64,000 nt of DNA from Macrocystis pyrifera (lineage: Eukaryota > Sar > Phaeophyceae > Laminariales > Laminariaceae), in assembly GCA_031763025.1 (NCBI GenBank), contig JASSKH010000019.1:9774250-9838249 (forward strand), in the 5' to 3' direction. Positions 19,056 to 30,715 of the stretch are shown here, piece by piece. How positions within the stretch are numbered: position 1 is the stretch's first letter; each line of letters starts with the position of its first letter. A model generated the notes under the pieces. The model was given only the letters and a program-made list of their open reading frames with translations. It ran no database searches and was not told the origin of the DNA. Made by a program: the position numbers and the translations under genes.

Positions 19056-19762
19056 GTCACCGTGAGCTCGTAGGGCTTGGGCGTGGGACACCACGACGTT
19101 CCGCCTCCGTCGTGGGCTCCGTGTTGGCTCTCGTCATCAGGCTGCGCGCTCGTGAGGAGCGGGGCGCTGTCGTCGTAGGGGGCGGCGCTGTCGAAGTGGG
19201 AAGGGGCGGTGTCGCCGGCGATGGCGTGTCCGTCGTGGGACGGGTGGTTGGGGGTGTCGGGAGAGCGGGGGGTCGAGACGGTTGGGTTCCACACGTAGCC
19301 GCGGCCGGCGTTCGAGTGAAAATACCGTGGCTCGAGTAAACGGGTATGGGCGGCCCCGATGAACTCGGAAGAAACACCCTCGGTGGCGGCGCGGGCCAGA
19401 ACGAAGGTGATCGACGGGTTACAGTCGGGTGTGAAGAGCCGCCATACACGGTGTGCCTCTAGCGAGACATCCGAGGCCGTCGCGTCGCGTGTACTCTGCA
19501 TCCAGCGGAGCTTAGCGTCGAGGAAGACCCAGTCATTGGGCTCAAAGCCGAACGTCTGCGGGTGCCGGTGCCCAGTAGGTATGGGGGCTGGCAAGGGTTG
19601 GGCCGGTAGTGGTGCCTGGGACATTGTGGTCCCAGTTTGGTTTTTGGGAGGCTGGGAGGTGGTGGTCCTAGACATCGCGGCGGACGTATAGGGTGCCCAT
19701 GGTGAGGAGAGCGAACGGCTGCGATTGGGCCGTGGTGGCCGCGGTCGCAGCTGTAGTCTCAT
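19025..19762 (-). pseudogene. Gag-like segment 2 of the NADAR element
   Basis: A 245-codon frame whose central part (about residues 70-165) looks like folded protein: FGFEPNDWVFLDAKLRWMQS, EAHRVWRLFTPDC, FVLARAATEGVSSEFIGAAH. No named domain is recognised with certainty; position upstream of the zinc knuckle and pol argues for gag capsid. The N-terminal and C-terminal parts are low complexity. It overlaps gag segment 1 by about 95 bp in another frame, and the zinc knuckle begins in yet another frame. Confidence 0.55.
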
Positions 19763-20180
19763 AGGTGGAGTCGAAAGGGTTCGAAGAAGGGGTGGGGGAC
19801 GGCGGTAACACTAGTAGGAGGTCAGCACCCTCTTTCGCAAGAAGGAGGAGCTGCTCGTGGTGGGCTTTGAGGACCGCACGGCGCTCACGGAGGGCCGTGG
19901 GATCGCCTTGGTAACGCCCCGGATTGAGAGCCAGGGTGGAGGTTTCCTGTGCTGAGACCTCCGGGTTGATGGTAGGCCCGGCACTGGTCGTGCCTGCTCC
20001 CATTGGAGAAGATCCCGGTGTGGTGGGGTGTAGCGTGAAGTCGCTCAGAATGGTTTCGAAGCCAGGGGTGTCGTCGTCGATAGCGCGAAAGGCCCTTGCG
20101 GCATACCTCGCCTCGCGGGGGTTGGTGGCGTCGGGAGAGTGGGCGCCGGGAATGTTGGTGGAGGAAGCTTTCTCGGCCAT
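19668..20180 (-). pseudogene. Gag-like segment 1 (N-terminal) of the NADAR element
   Basis: A 170-codon frame starting MAEKASSTN at an ATG. It includes a region that may be helical (DPTALRERRAVLKAHHEQLLLLAKEGADLLLVL, of which the core is ALRERRAVLKAHHEQLLLL). It is the most upstream coding piece I can assign to the element. The last residues before the stop are out of frame with the next gag segment, so the true join is upstream of 19700. No specific gag family is recognised. Confidence 0.5.
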
Positions 20181-21604
20181 GTTTAGGCGGGTGGAACGCT
20201 TGTACTGGGGCGGGAAAAGGTTTGGTGGAAGATGGAGAGGGGGGTGGATCCAGGCTTGGATCAGGGTAGGCGGCTACAATACCAACAAACCGATCTAGGA
20301 GAGAGAAAGGAGTGACGGTAAGGACGTACGATAGGGGGTGTTGAGGTTGTGCGTGCCACGATTTTAGTGCCCGTCGAAGGATATTTTTATAGTTGAGGGC
20401 ATCTAACTAGCGCCAGGCACCTCGCGTTTGATTGACGGTAGTCGCGCCGGGGTCACTCAAGTGATATCAGTTGAACAGAATTGAACATAACTCCGTCTGA
20501 AATGCCCAATGTTCGTAATGATAACAGGGCGTGACGCATACTGAGCGTGGGCAGTGCAAGACCTTTCGTTGGGATACAAATAAGAGTACCCGTAAAGAAA
20601 ATGTGAAGGTCGAGTCGGGGAAAAAAAAATGCAGCATGCCGGCACTATTTAGTAGCTGCACAGAATATCGGGCGATTCCCTAAACGGTGGGCAGCTTGTC
20701 GTTCCGTGGCAAAACAGACAGCAACCGGTGCATTTCGGGGCGTCGCGAGGTCCGACACGATGTGAGATACGTAGGGTATCGTAGAGGTAACACAAGTGGA
20801 AAACAAAAAATAAATAAATAGACCCCGGTACGTAAAAATGTGGAAAAGGGTAACATTCGGCTCCTGTGGGGAGGTCCAATACTCTAATCCCCTGCTTTGG
20901 CTTAAAAGTCGGGAAAAAAAAAAAAAAAATAAAAAACAAAAGTCGAAAGCGAAACGGGAAAGGGAGGGAAAACAAACACGACCAAACAGAATATTCGGAC
21001 CAGATCAGGTGTCGTACATTCTGTTAATATAGTACAGCTGGGGGGGGGGTAGACGTAAACAGCAGTAGTCAGACAAGGTTGTGGGCGCCATGAAGCCTCG
21101 TTGTGTCGTTAACGCGGAAGATCGTGCACGTGGGGAGCTGTAGCCGGACTTATTTGTGCGGCATATACCTTATTTCTGGCGTCAAACTGGGAAATTTAGG
21201 CATACACAGGCAGTCGTGGGCCAAGGTTCATCAACATAAAGCCGTCTTATTATGTCGTCAACGCTGGAAAACGTGCACGTAAAGAGCAGCAGCAAAAAAA
21301 AAAAAAAATAAAAAAAAAAAAAAATGAAAATAATGACCGTTGTTTGTATCCTATAGGCTGTGGGGGTGGGGCAAAAAAGGTAACAGAAATCTGGTCAATT
21401 TCGGCCACATGCGCCCTGTTTTTATAGTAAAGGCGCCGCAGGAGGTGCATCATGCCGCTTGTTCTGTACCTCGTAGGGTAGAAGCAGCGTAAGGATGGGC
21501 CAATCTGAAGAGGGGTGCACATATGTACGCTGGTCCCAAAAGAGCTATTAATACTACGTGCAACCATATAAGATTCGTCTGCGAGTAAATGCGTTCCTAT
21601 ACGA
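20181..21604. other. Region upstream of the NADAR element, no gene
   Basis: Likely holds the 5' untranslated region and possibly the 5' LTR of the minus-strand element, but no repeat partner was found near 10-11.5 kb. It contains A-rich runs (20917-20935 and 21293-21325) and a G run near 21041. No coding region is supported. It ends at the scaffold gap. Confidence 0.5.
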
Positions 21605-21704
21605 NNNNNNNNNNNNNNNNNNNNNNNNNNNNNNNNNNNNNNNNNNNNNNNNNNNNNNNNNNNNNNNNNNNNNNNNNNNNNNNNNNNNNNNNNNNNNNNN
21701 NNNN
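21605..21704. other. Assembly gap (100 N)
   Basis: Exactly 100 unknown bases, the usual placeholder for a gap of unknown size. Features on either side may be farther apart than shown. Open frames drawn through it are meaningless. Confidence 0.99.
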
Positions 21705-21869
21705 ACGGTTATGGAAATGTTGTATAGTTGCTGGGCGGCCGCGATTTCGATTTAGCCAGCATAGGAGTTTGGATGAGACATGGTATGTAAATAGTCTTCC
21801 AGGCTGCTGTAGTAACGAGGCGGGAGGCCCAGAATGTGGATATGCCAATCTGCTTGGCGTCCTGCTTCG

Positions 21870-22770
21870 GAATTCCGCCCTGGAGCAGGCGAAATGGAAG
21901 GGAGTCTTTTTGCGCTTGATGATGGTGTCTCCGTCTTTGATGGTGGAGTCCGTCAGGCGGCAGTTGTAGCACTTGCCACCGACCTGGTCGAAGTAAACAG
22001 GGTGCGCGGGGCGGGAGTGGCGTGCAGGAAATGGCGGGGGAGGGGGAAGGGGGGGGGGGGGGCGCAGAGTTCATTATTTGTACTGCTCTACAGCGGCACA
22101 ACAGCAGTACGTAATCGCTTGCTATACGACGGCAGCAGCAGCAGCAGAAGCAGCAAGTACATGCGTAAAACGCAGCAGGAAAACGGCCAAAACATTTTTT
22201 TAACGTACCAAAACGACCATTTGGGTGCAAAAAAAAAAACGACCAAGAAAAACAGTAATTCGAATACATAAGAACAATCAGTGGATATTGAGCCAGCATT
22301 AGCAGTATCAGCAGCAGCAGCAGCAGCAGCAGCCGCAACGGCTTCGAGCAGTGGTTGCGGCAGCATTAGAAACATTAGCAGCAGCAGAAGCAGCAATGGA
22401 TCGCCGCAGCGTTGGCAGCAGTAGCGGCATAGCAAAGATATGATAAAAGAAGAAACAAAGTATGTACCCTGGTATGCCGCGACCGCAAAAACTACGGAAT
22501 TTCATTGGCGAAACAAAAATATGTACACACAAATGACCAGCATGATGTACAACGCAGCAGCAGCACCACAGCAGCGTAGCAGCTATATGGAAAGAACGAA
22601 GCCCAAAACGAGAAAAAGCAGTACGTACGCAAAATGCAGCAGCAAAATGACCAAAATATTTTTTCCAGGTACCCAAACCACCATTTAGGTACAAAAACGA
22701 TCAAGAAAAACAATAATCCGAGTACATGCGAACATCCAGTGAATATTGCGGCAGCATTATTATTAGCATT

Positions 22771-22806
<36 letters not shown>

Positions 22807-23180
22807 GGATCGCCGCAACGTTGGCTGCAGCAGCAGCAGCATAGCAACGATATGAAAAGGAGGAAGAAAAAAACTACGTACCCTGGTCGGCCGCAATCGC
22901 AAAACGTACGGTAATTATTGACGATACAGAAATATGTACACACACACGAGTGTAATACACACACGAATCACGTCCAGCATGATGTACGGCAACAACGCAG
23001 CAACACCACTTAAAAAATCGTTGACGATACAGAAATATGTACACACGCACAAGTGCACACAAATCATGTCCAGCATGATGTGTACGGGAACAACGCAGCA
23101 GCGCCACAAAACGACAAAACGACCAAGAAACACAATTATCCGAGTACATACGAACATTCAGTGAATATTGCGGCACCACT

Positions 23181-23222
<42 letters not shown>

Positions 23223-23943
23223 GGATCGCCACAGCGTTGGCAGCAGCAGCAGCAGCATAGCAACGATATGAATAGAAGGAAGAAAAAAAGTATGTACCCC
23301 GAGTCCGTCCAAAAAGTATTTTTGGTACCTCACTATAGATAGACCCACCCCCGCATGCTGTACGGCAACAACGCAGCAGCAGCAGCATAGCAATACGAAA
23401 AGAACCAAGCTAAAATACGAGAAAAAGTAGTTCGTACGCAAAATGCAGGAGCAAAACGACCAAAATATTTTTTTTACGGATAAAAAAAAACATTTGGGTA
23501 CAAAAAACGGCCAACAAAAACAATAATCCGCGTTTGCAGCAGCAACATAGCAACGATATGAAAATAAGGAAGAAGAAAACTATGTACCCTGGTATGCCGC
23601 GATCGCAAAACCTACGGAAATTCAGTGACGATACAGAAATATGTACACACACAAGTGCAGCATGATGTACAGCAACAACGCAGCAGCATCACAGCAGCAG
23701 CATAGCAACGATAGGAAAAAAAATCAAGCCAAAAACGAGAAAAAGCAGTATGTATGCAAAATGCAGGAGCAAAACGACAAAAATATTTTTCACGTATCAA
23801 AAGAACCATTTGGGTACAAAAACGACCAATAAAAACAATAATCCGAGTACATACGAACATTCAGTGGATATTGCGGCAGCATTAGCAGCAGAAGCAGCTA
23901 CAGCATTAGCAGCAGCAGAAGCTGCAATGAATCGCCGCAGCGT

Positions 23944-23993
<50 letters not shown>

Positions 23994-24972
23994 CAACGAT
24001 ATGAAAATATGGAAGAAAAAAAGCATGATGTACCCTATTAATAGTATGCCGCCATCGCGAAACCTACGGAATTTTATTGACGATCCGAAAATATGTACAC
24101 TTCCAGCATGACGCACGGCAACAACGCAGCAGCACTACAGCAGCAGCAAGTGCACAGCAGCAGCAAGTGCACAGGAGCAGCAGGTGCACAGCAGCAGCAC
24201 TCATGGCGTGGCGCTGACAGCAGCAGCAGCAGCAGCAGCAGCAGCCGAAACGAGCAACGGGGGTACGTAGGGTCACCAAAACATGTACACATAGAAATCG
24301 TGCGCACCGAAAATGCACCACAGTAGCAGCAGCACTCACATCGTTCGGTGCAGCGGTGACGGCGACAGCTGAATCTTTCGTTCCTTCGTTCACGTCCCGC
24401 AAACAGTTGTGCATGTGCGCGTTCGCGTGCACTGTGTAAGAGGAGCCGACGCAACGCACGAAGGGGAAAGAACGAGCATGGATGAGTCCAAAAAATAATA
24501 AACGCTTTGAGGTAGGTTTGTATGCAAAAAGGCAATTGAAAACCCCAAAAAAACGTACTGGCAACAGACAGCATTCAACAATAGACCCAATACACTCACC
24601 ACTGTCAGCAGTCTCGAGGGAGTACGAGACAGTCCCTTCCTTGATCGGGCGAGCACATAACTCGCAGTTGGTTGCCCAAGACAGGATGATCCCGCCACCA
24701 TCGCACATGAGATCCTCGCAGGTGGCGAAGGCCACGTTTTTTGCCACCAGGCGCGGAGTTCTTGGGCAAGTAAGTAAGTGCTGGTCCGTGCACCGGTCGC
24801 AAACAACAGTCGGCACCAGGTCGGTCTTTGTCGTTGCCGCTCTCTTGCCAGAGGGCGAGGACCACGCGCCTCTCGACGAGGGGGAGGTGAGCTTAGGGGG
24901 CGTGGAGAAGGGAGAGGCGGAGGTTGCAGCACCAGCAGGTTCGCCACCGACAGCAGCAAGCAGCTTGGCCGC
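21870..24972 (-). CDS. Possible split gene for a Cys-rich zinc-binding protein
   Basis: Two coding-like pieces on the minus strand. The upstream piece (24972-24600) has a Ser/Pro/Ala-rich lead and then CDRC, TC, ATCEDLMC and CELC, followed at 24599 by a strong splice donor GTGAGT. The downstream piece (about 22010-21870) reads GGKCYNC, then DGDTIIKRKKTPFHFAC, a C-x2-C ... H-x2-C zinc-binding pattern, with a possible acceptor just before GGK. The roughly 2.6 kb between them is mostly CAG satellite. The obvious donor is phase 1 and the obvious acceptor phase 0, so the two do not join cleanly; another small exon or a different site would be needed. No start codon is seen. Could also be two unrelated fragments. 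Confidence 0.33.
22129..24246. repeat. Higher-order satellite with embedded (CAG)n tracts
   Basis: About 2.1 kb built from an irregular 350-450 bp unit repeated four to five times. Each unit holds a CAG tract of 6-16 triplets, GGATCGCCGCAGCGTTGG (near 22399, 22808, 23224 and 23930), CATAGCAACGATATGAA, ACAGAAATATGTACACAC, and CAATAATCCGAGTACATACG. Ser, Ala, Gln, Leu and Cys runs in all frames are artefacts of the triplet. The units have diverged, so this is an old array in which CAG tracts expanded separately. Confidence 0.9.
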
Positions 24973-26419
24973 CTACAGCTGCATCTAGATGCCGTTCGTC
25001 GAAGGCGAGACGCCTCTTCTAGGCGTTGCGCGAAGAGCTGTCTATTGGTTGCAGTTTGCGAAGAAAGAAGAAAGGTTGTTTGGCTGTTTGGTTGTTCGGC
25101 TGTTTCAAAGAAGAAGGGCTGTTTGCGAAGAGCTGTCTATCAGTCGGTCTGTCTGCCAAGAGCTAGCAAGTGACAACGACCTCAAAAATCGCAATTATAG
25201 TTGTATCTATATTGTCGTTTTCCTGGACTTTGGGAGATGATTTTTTTTTTTCTGCTCGATGTGTTTCTGGTTTGTTTTCTTTCGGGGGGGGGGCTGGGTT
25301 CAGGATGTGTTTTTGCGTATTTTGTCCTGCCTACTCCCTCTCGCTCAGTGTCGGGACTGGTCTGGGTGATCGGCCGCTCATTTGCGGCCCAGGACGCATT
25401 TTCAGAGTTGTGGGCTGGGTTTAGGTGGTTCTTGCCGTCTTCCGTGTTATTTTTATTTTCGTTTCCGTATTCACTTTTCGCTTTTCCATGCATCTTCCGC
25501 GCCTCCCCCCCCCGTGCGGGCGGCATGGCGATGGCTTTAATTGACGATTTTTTCCTTCCCCTTAAGGCTAGGTCTTCCCTTTATTTTTTATCACGTACTT
25601 TGCCGGCTTCGTTGCCTCGCCGTTCAGAGGTGTGGGAGTGGGTTTTGAGGAGCCGCATCTTCGACTCATGTTCTAGTTCGTGGAATCGGGGTTTCCACGA
25701 ATTTCCCATAATTCTGCATATACGGCTCATCAGAGTGGGCTATTACGGAGGACCATAGGGAATAGCTCCTACGGTACACACAAAAACCTATATATTTCCC
25801 TATTTTTGCTAGCAAAATTTGGTCCCATTTACTATGGTTCCCCGTAATAGTGTTATAATAGTGCTTTGTATGAGGTTGAAATCCCGTTAATTACCTGGGT
25901 TCAGGTACTGGGAACGTAATTTAGTACTTGGAAGGCGTATCTTGGATGGAAAACCAGGGGTTTTCCAGAGGCGCACGACCTTGGTCTCAATCTCCGCGTG
26001 CACGAAAGGAATAAAACTGCTCTGCTTCTATCGCTAAGCAAGCAACACACGTGAGTGCCAATGAGTACCGACTTAAAAGGCAGACTTGTCCAGGGATACA
26101 AAGTGTCCCGCAAGCTTGATCATAACAGTGGCGTGATATCCGGGAGGTGTTGCAAGATGAAAAGGGAGATGCAGGTAAAACCCTTGCACCTCTGGCTGGA
26201 GTAAAAATAATCTCGGAGTAAAATTAGTCATGGGTTACAGTAGTACTGTAATATTATTGCTAAAAGCGAAGAGTAGTAGTCTAGTCTTCGATGCTCTCGC
26301 ATGTCTTGGCGTATAGGGGGCATGGACTACTGTTTTGTCCAAAGGAAAGCGTAGCGCTCAGTTCGAAGTTGACGGGATTTGTATCATCCAGGTATTTATC
26401 GCCTGGGTGGGATCCGTGT
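24973..26419. other. T-rich spacer with a MITE, no supported gene
   Basis: The plus strand of 25200-25700 is T-rich, and frames there read mainly Phe/Leu/Ser on one strand and Lys/Asn/Glu on the other. No domain was recognised. The MITE-like element at 25741 is the only defined feature. Confidence 0.5.
25741..25849. mobile_element. MITE-like element, copy 1 (TA target site)
   Basis: A 109-bp element with inverted ends TATTACGGAGGACCATAG and CTATGGTTCCCCGTAATA (16 of 18 positions pair). A related copy is at 59829-59943, sharing the inner words GGTACACACAAAAACCTAT and TTTGGTCC. The outer TA on each side fits a TA target duplication, as made by Tc1/mariner-type transposases. It has no coding capacity. 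Confidence 0.7.
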
Positions 26420-28440
26420 CATCGATATGTGTGTGATCTTTGATGATCTGAACACCTCTATCGGGTGGAGTCTGCACGATCTGCATGAACTACAAATGTT
26501 TGTCGAACATACATGTGCCGCGATTGACCGATGACTAGCTTTGCGTGGGTGGGTCTGCATGATCTGAAGGATCTGTACGATCTGCAGGATTTGTATAATG
26601 TAGATGCATCACCCTTTTTTTTTGGCGGTGAGATCTGCTTGGTCATATTATTGCACTCGCGTGCTGAGTGGGATGATCTGAATGCCATGTGTGCATGATG
26701 TGGAGGATCTATCTGCATGATCTGAAGGATCTATTGCACACACACTCCAACTAGTTTGCCTGGGGAGATATATACGTTCCGCATCATTTCGCACTTGTGT
26801 GTCATGGGGGATCTGGTTGATCTCAATGGCATGCCGATGTTTAGCCTGAAGGGGATCTGTGTGGTTACAATTTTCATAGATGTGTACCTGAGTAGAATCT
26901 GTGTGATATATACAATCAGTACATTTCGATCGGGATGGGATCTGTCCGATCTGCCTTATCTGTACATTTTGAGCGAGATAGGGTCTGTACGATCTGCTGA
27001 TCTGCACATGTTTATCGGTGGGTTTCATTGATCTGCAGGATCTGTATAATCTGCAGGGTCCGTATGTATGATCTGTATGATCTGTACACCGGGATAGGGT
27101 ATATACGATCTGCATGGTATACACATTTTTATCGGTGGGTCTGCATGACCTGCAGGATCTGCAGAATCTGCGGTATTTCTGTATGATCTGGAATATCTGT
27201 AAAATCTGGATACTTAACACTTGTTCACAGCATGTTTAGCCGGGATGGGGTCTGTACGAGGTAGATATTTCACAGGTGTGTATCTGAGTGGGATCTGTGT
27301 GATCTGTACGTCTTTATCGGGTGGGATCTGTATGATCTGCACCATATGCATGATCTGCAGGATCTATATTATCTGCCTGAGTGGAACCTGTGTGATCTGT
27401 ATGATCTGTATATCTTAACCGGGATGCGGTCTGTACGATTTGCAGGATCTGTATGATCTGCAGGATCTATAAAGTCTGGATACTTCACACTTGCTTTCAG
27501 CATGTTTAGCCGGAATGGGGTCTGTATGAGGTAAATATTTTACACGTGTGTACCTGAGTGAGAACTTGCAGGATTTCTCTGTTATCTAAAGGATCTGTAA
27601 AATCTGAATGCTTCACACTTGTTTACATCATGTTTAGCCGAGATGGGGTCTGTATGAGGTAGATATTTCACACGTTTGTACCTGAGTGGGAACTTGATCT
27701 GTGTGGTCTGTACATATGTGTAATCTGCAGGATCCGTATGATCTATACACATAAGTGATCTGAATGATCTGTATGATCTACCTGAGTGGAATCTGTGTGA
27801 TCTGTACGATCTTGACCGGGATGGGGTCTGTATGATCTGCATGATCTGCGCATGTTTATCGGTGGGTTTGCATGACCTACAGGAACTGTATGATCTGCAG
27901 GATTTAATATTTAGCAGGTGTGTACCTGAGGGGGATGTTGATGTGTGTGATCTCTACATATTTTCCGGGTGGTATCTGTATGATCAAGTAGATACTTCAC
28001 ACGTGTGTACCTGAGTGGGAACTTGCAGGATTTCGGTATGATCTGCAGGATTTGTAAATCTGGATACTCCAAAATTGCCTACACCATGTCTAGCCGGGAT
28101 GGGGTCCGTATGAAGTAGGTATTCACACGTGTGTGCCTGAGTGGGAACTTTATCTGTGTGAACTGTACATATGTGTGATCTGCAGGATATGTATGATCTA
28201 CCTTAGTGGAATATATGTGATCTATATGATATGTTCATCTTGACCGGGGGGATCTGTACGATCTGCATGATCTGCACATGTTTATCGGTGGGTTTGCATG
28301 ACCTGCAGGATCTGCATGATCTGTATGATCTGCAGGGTCTGTAATATTTGGCAGGTGTGTATCTGAGTGGGATCCTGGTCTGTGTGATATGTACATTTTC
28401 ACCGGGTGGGATCTGCATGATCTGCATGAACTGCACATGT
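26420..28440. repeat. GATCTG-type complex satellite
   Basis: Two kb dominated by a roughly 10-bp word GATCTGCATG / GATCTGTATG / GATCTGCAGG. A longer unit is overlaid: CATGTTTAGCCGGGATGGGG, TCTGTATGAGGTAG, ATATTTCACACGTGTGTACC and TGAGTGGGA recur near 27231, 27500, 27628 and 28084. Open frames (Ile/Cys-rich one way, Arg/Ser/Gln-rich the other) follow from the short period. No gene is supported. Confidence 0.9.
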
Positions 28441-28599
28441 TTCGTCGGGAAGATCAAGAATCAATCAAAACAAATCAAGCTCGACAATGAGTTGATGGAC
28501 AACCCTGTACACGCGCAACGCAGTATCACCCGGGTACAAAATATACTGGTACACGAAATAGCCAGGGTGTGATAAAAACATCAGTTGCAAGGACACAAA

Positions 28600-29035
28600 A
28601 AACTAAGATTGCAGCAAGGAAAACAACCTGCGCCACAGCACCAACAGCAGTGGCTACACCGTGATAGTGTGCAGCAGCAGCGTCATCAGCAGAAGCATCA
28701 AGACAAGCCAGCGTGTGACACGGGCAAAACAACACTTTGGGTAGCAGCAAGAAAGGGCGCCAGCAGCAACGACAGAAGTAGTAGCAGCTGTACGTGGTTG
28801 TTCGCAGCAGTGTGCAGCGGCAGCGGCAGCAACAACAACAGGAACAACAAGATAAGCAACCGCGTGTCACGGGCAAAAATAAAATAAGGGTAGCAGCAAG
28901 AAAAGCAACCTGTGCCAGCAACAACAGTAGCAGCTATACCGTGATTGTGTGTAGCAGTAGCGGCAGCAACAACAGGAGTAGCAGAATAATAGTAAGCAAA
29001 CGGTGTGGCAGTGGCACATTGTTCAAAGGGCAGTG
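28600..29035. repeat. Three tandem units of about 140 bp, CAG/AAC-rich
   Basis: Units begin near 28609, 28742 and 28889 with GCAGCAAGAAA or GCAGCAAGGAAA and carry AGCAACCTGTGCC, CTACACCGTGAT and a GTGTCACGGGCAAAA segment. They are clearly diverged. No gene is supported. Confidence 0.75.
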
Positions 29036-29179
29036 AACACTCGGCTGTTACACCCAACGCAATACGTGGTGCAAATATCCGATAAATGATTAATCGCACC
29101 GAGATACTAAAACAATGACACTAGGTATGTACGTACGTGGTCGATACAGCCTTTTCTCACGCCTTGTGGCCAAGCAGTC

Positions 29180-29600
29180 ACGAGCACACGAGCACTCAGC
29201 AGCAGCAGCAGCAGCAACACTCAGCAGTACTCAAGCAACATTCGATTCGAGCAGCACTCGTACGCCTGATGTTGCTGTTCTTGTACTGCTGCGAATGCTC
29301 GAGCAGCACTCGAGCGAACGAGCATGAGTAGGTTTCCAAGCATATTCCACCGCAAAACAAAGACACAGGACCACGATCACTCGATTGCTCAAGCGCAACG
29401 AGCACGACACGAACACGAGCACAACGTGGCCAAGCAGCCACGGGCACACGAGCACTCAGCAGCAGACCAGCAGCACCCAGCGACACTCGAGCAACACTCA
29501 ACTCGAGCGGCACTCGTACGCCTGCTGTCGCTGATGTTTTACTTCTGCAGCTCGACCAGCACGAGCTCGACCAGGACTGCAGTGTGCTGTTGCAGTTGCA
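29180..29600. repeat. Duplicated GAGCACTCAGCAGCAG-type repeat
   Basis: Two related blocks about 270 bp apart: GCCAAGCAGTCACGAGCACA at 29170 and GCCAAGCAGCCACGGGCACA near 29430, each followed by CGAGCACTCAGCAGCAG and later GCACTCGTACGCCTG. Rich in CGAGCA words. No gene is supported. Confidence 0.7.
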
Positions 29601-30272
29601 GCAAGAAGCGATGAGAACCAAATCCTTGCAGCTAAAAAAAACGAAGATCCGGGTAGGTTGGTAAGCCCCTAGATGGATTTTCGGAATTCGGACCCCATCC
29701 CCTGAGTTGCTTGCTGGGTCACGTGACTTCGACCACCTAGAGCATGTGCCACGGATCCCGGCCGGAGCCAACGCTTGCACCGTACTGTTCACGCCGCCCC
29801 CTTGTGGGCCCCGCAGCAGGAAGCACGAGAAAAGACCTGCGGCCAAACGAGAAAAGTGAACTATTCCGGAAAAAAAAAACGACCATTTGGTACAAAGCAA
29901 AAATATTGGCTATGGGCCAAGACATGATTGTGTTTCGTTCGACCCGAAGTATCCAAATGCGATACGACAGCTTGTTACCCACGCTACCCATACAATCGTA
30001 GGGATGTCAAGACAGGCGCCTGAAGGCAGGGTGCGAGAATATTTAAGCGCCTTTGGAATTGTCGGCGCAGGACGAATCCACGGGTCGGCCGGAAAGCCTC
30101 GCTTGTGAAGGTGACCGGATTCCTTGAGAAACTCCCACCACAAGTATTATGATCCCACCCGATCAGCGAGCCTTTTCCGACGTCCAAACGTGAACCGACC
30201 CGACCCGACTCGACCCGACCAGTGAGATTGTGACGTCTCCTGACCCAATCTGCTTGCCGGTTCAGATCATTC
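29601..30272. other. Spacer before Ty3 copy B, no gene
   Basis: No coding or RNA gene seen. It contains a short run of GACCC/GACTC words near 30193-30222, immediately upstream of the LTR insertion site. Confidence 0.5.
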
Positions 30273-30276
30273 AAGC

Positions 30277-30508
30277 TGTAGCCAAAAGATACCAAGCCGT
30301 GGAGGTTTCAGTGTAATCGCATGTGTGAGTGGAGCAGTGGCCGGGGATCCTGTGTGATGTCCCCTAGCCACCTGGCTCGTGGTCCGATGAGGATCACTCC
30401 GTGATAATACAAGCTCTAAGAACAAGACTTACTGAGTGCGAGGCCAGCGAGACTGGTGGAGTCCCTCGCTGGAAGCCCTCTTGCTGATATCCTCTGGCAG
30501 AGGCCATA
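30277..30508 (+). repeat. 5' LTR of Ty3 copy B
   Basis: Begins TGTAGCC and ends GGCCATA. It would carry the element promoter. It is followed by AATATCTAGATACTCGCGG-type sequence where the primer-binding site should be; I could not match it to a tRNA end. Confidence 0.95.
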
Positions 30509-30715
30509 ATATCTAGATACTCGCGGAACTTCTGTTGGAGGAGTTTTCGGCTGCGGAGTATTGGGTCACAGCTGGGAAGGCAGTTGGCCCGTTGGACGGA
30601 TCGAAACGGCTTGAAGCGCACAGCAGGGGAGGACGCTCCGGGAGCTGGAGGACGCACAGGTCAGGCGGCAGTTTCTCCGTTATTACAGTAGAGTCCAGGT
30701 GGACTGCTGTGGATT

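Larger units (their letters stand above)
11526..20180 (-). mobile_element. Ty3/gypsy-like retrotransposon carrying a NADAR domain
   Basis: An 8.65-kb minus-strand element. Reading downward, it holds gag-like segments, a zinc-knuckle region, an Asn/Arg-rich linker, a NADAR domain, an aspartic protease, reverse transcriptase, RNase H, integrase, chromodomain and a Tudor-like tail. The RT-RNase H-integrase order is that of Ty3/gypsy. The segments lie in different frames; the breaks I could place are near 19032, 16430, 14635 and 13495, with at least two more in gag. Most sit in G/C runs. No LTR pair, primer-binding site or target duplication was recognised, so the true ends are unknown. It is GC-rich relative to its surroundings. 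Confidence 0.9.

Noticed and set aside
21558..21969. Open frames running through the N gap
   Set aside because: Unknown bases cannot be translated; apparent continuity is an artefact.
22129..24260. A CRISPR-like reading of the regularly spaced CAG blocks
   Set aside because: Blocks are triplet repeats within a diverged satellite, without conserved direct repeats of fixed length, unique spacers or cas genes, and the context is eukaryotic.
26648..27842. Arg/Ser/Gln-rich and Ile/Cys-rich frames in the GATCTG satellite
   Set aside because: They follow directly from the 10-bp repeat and show no conservation beyond it.
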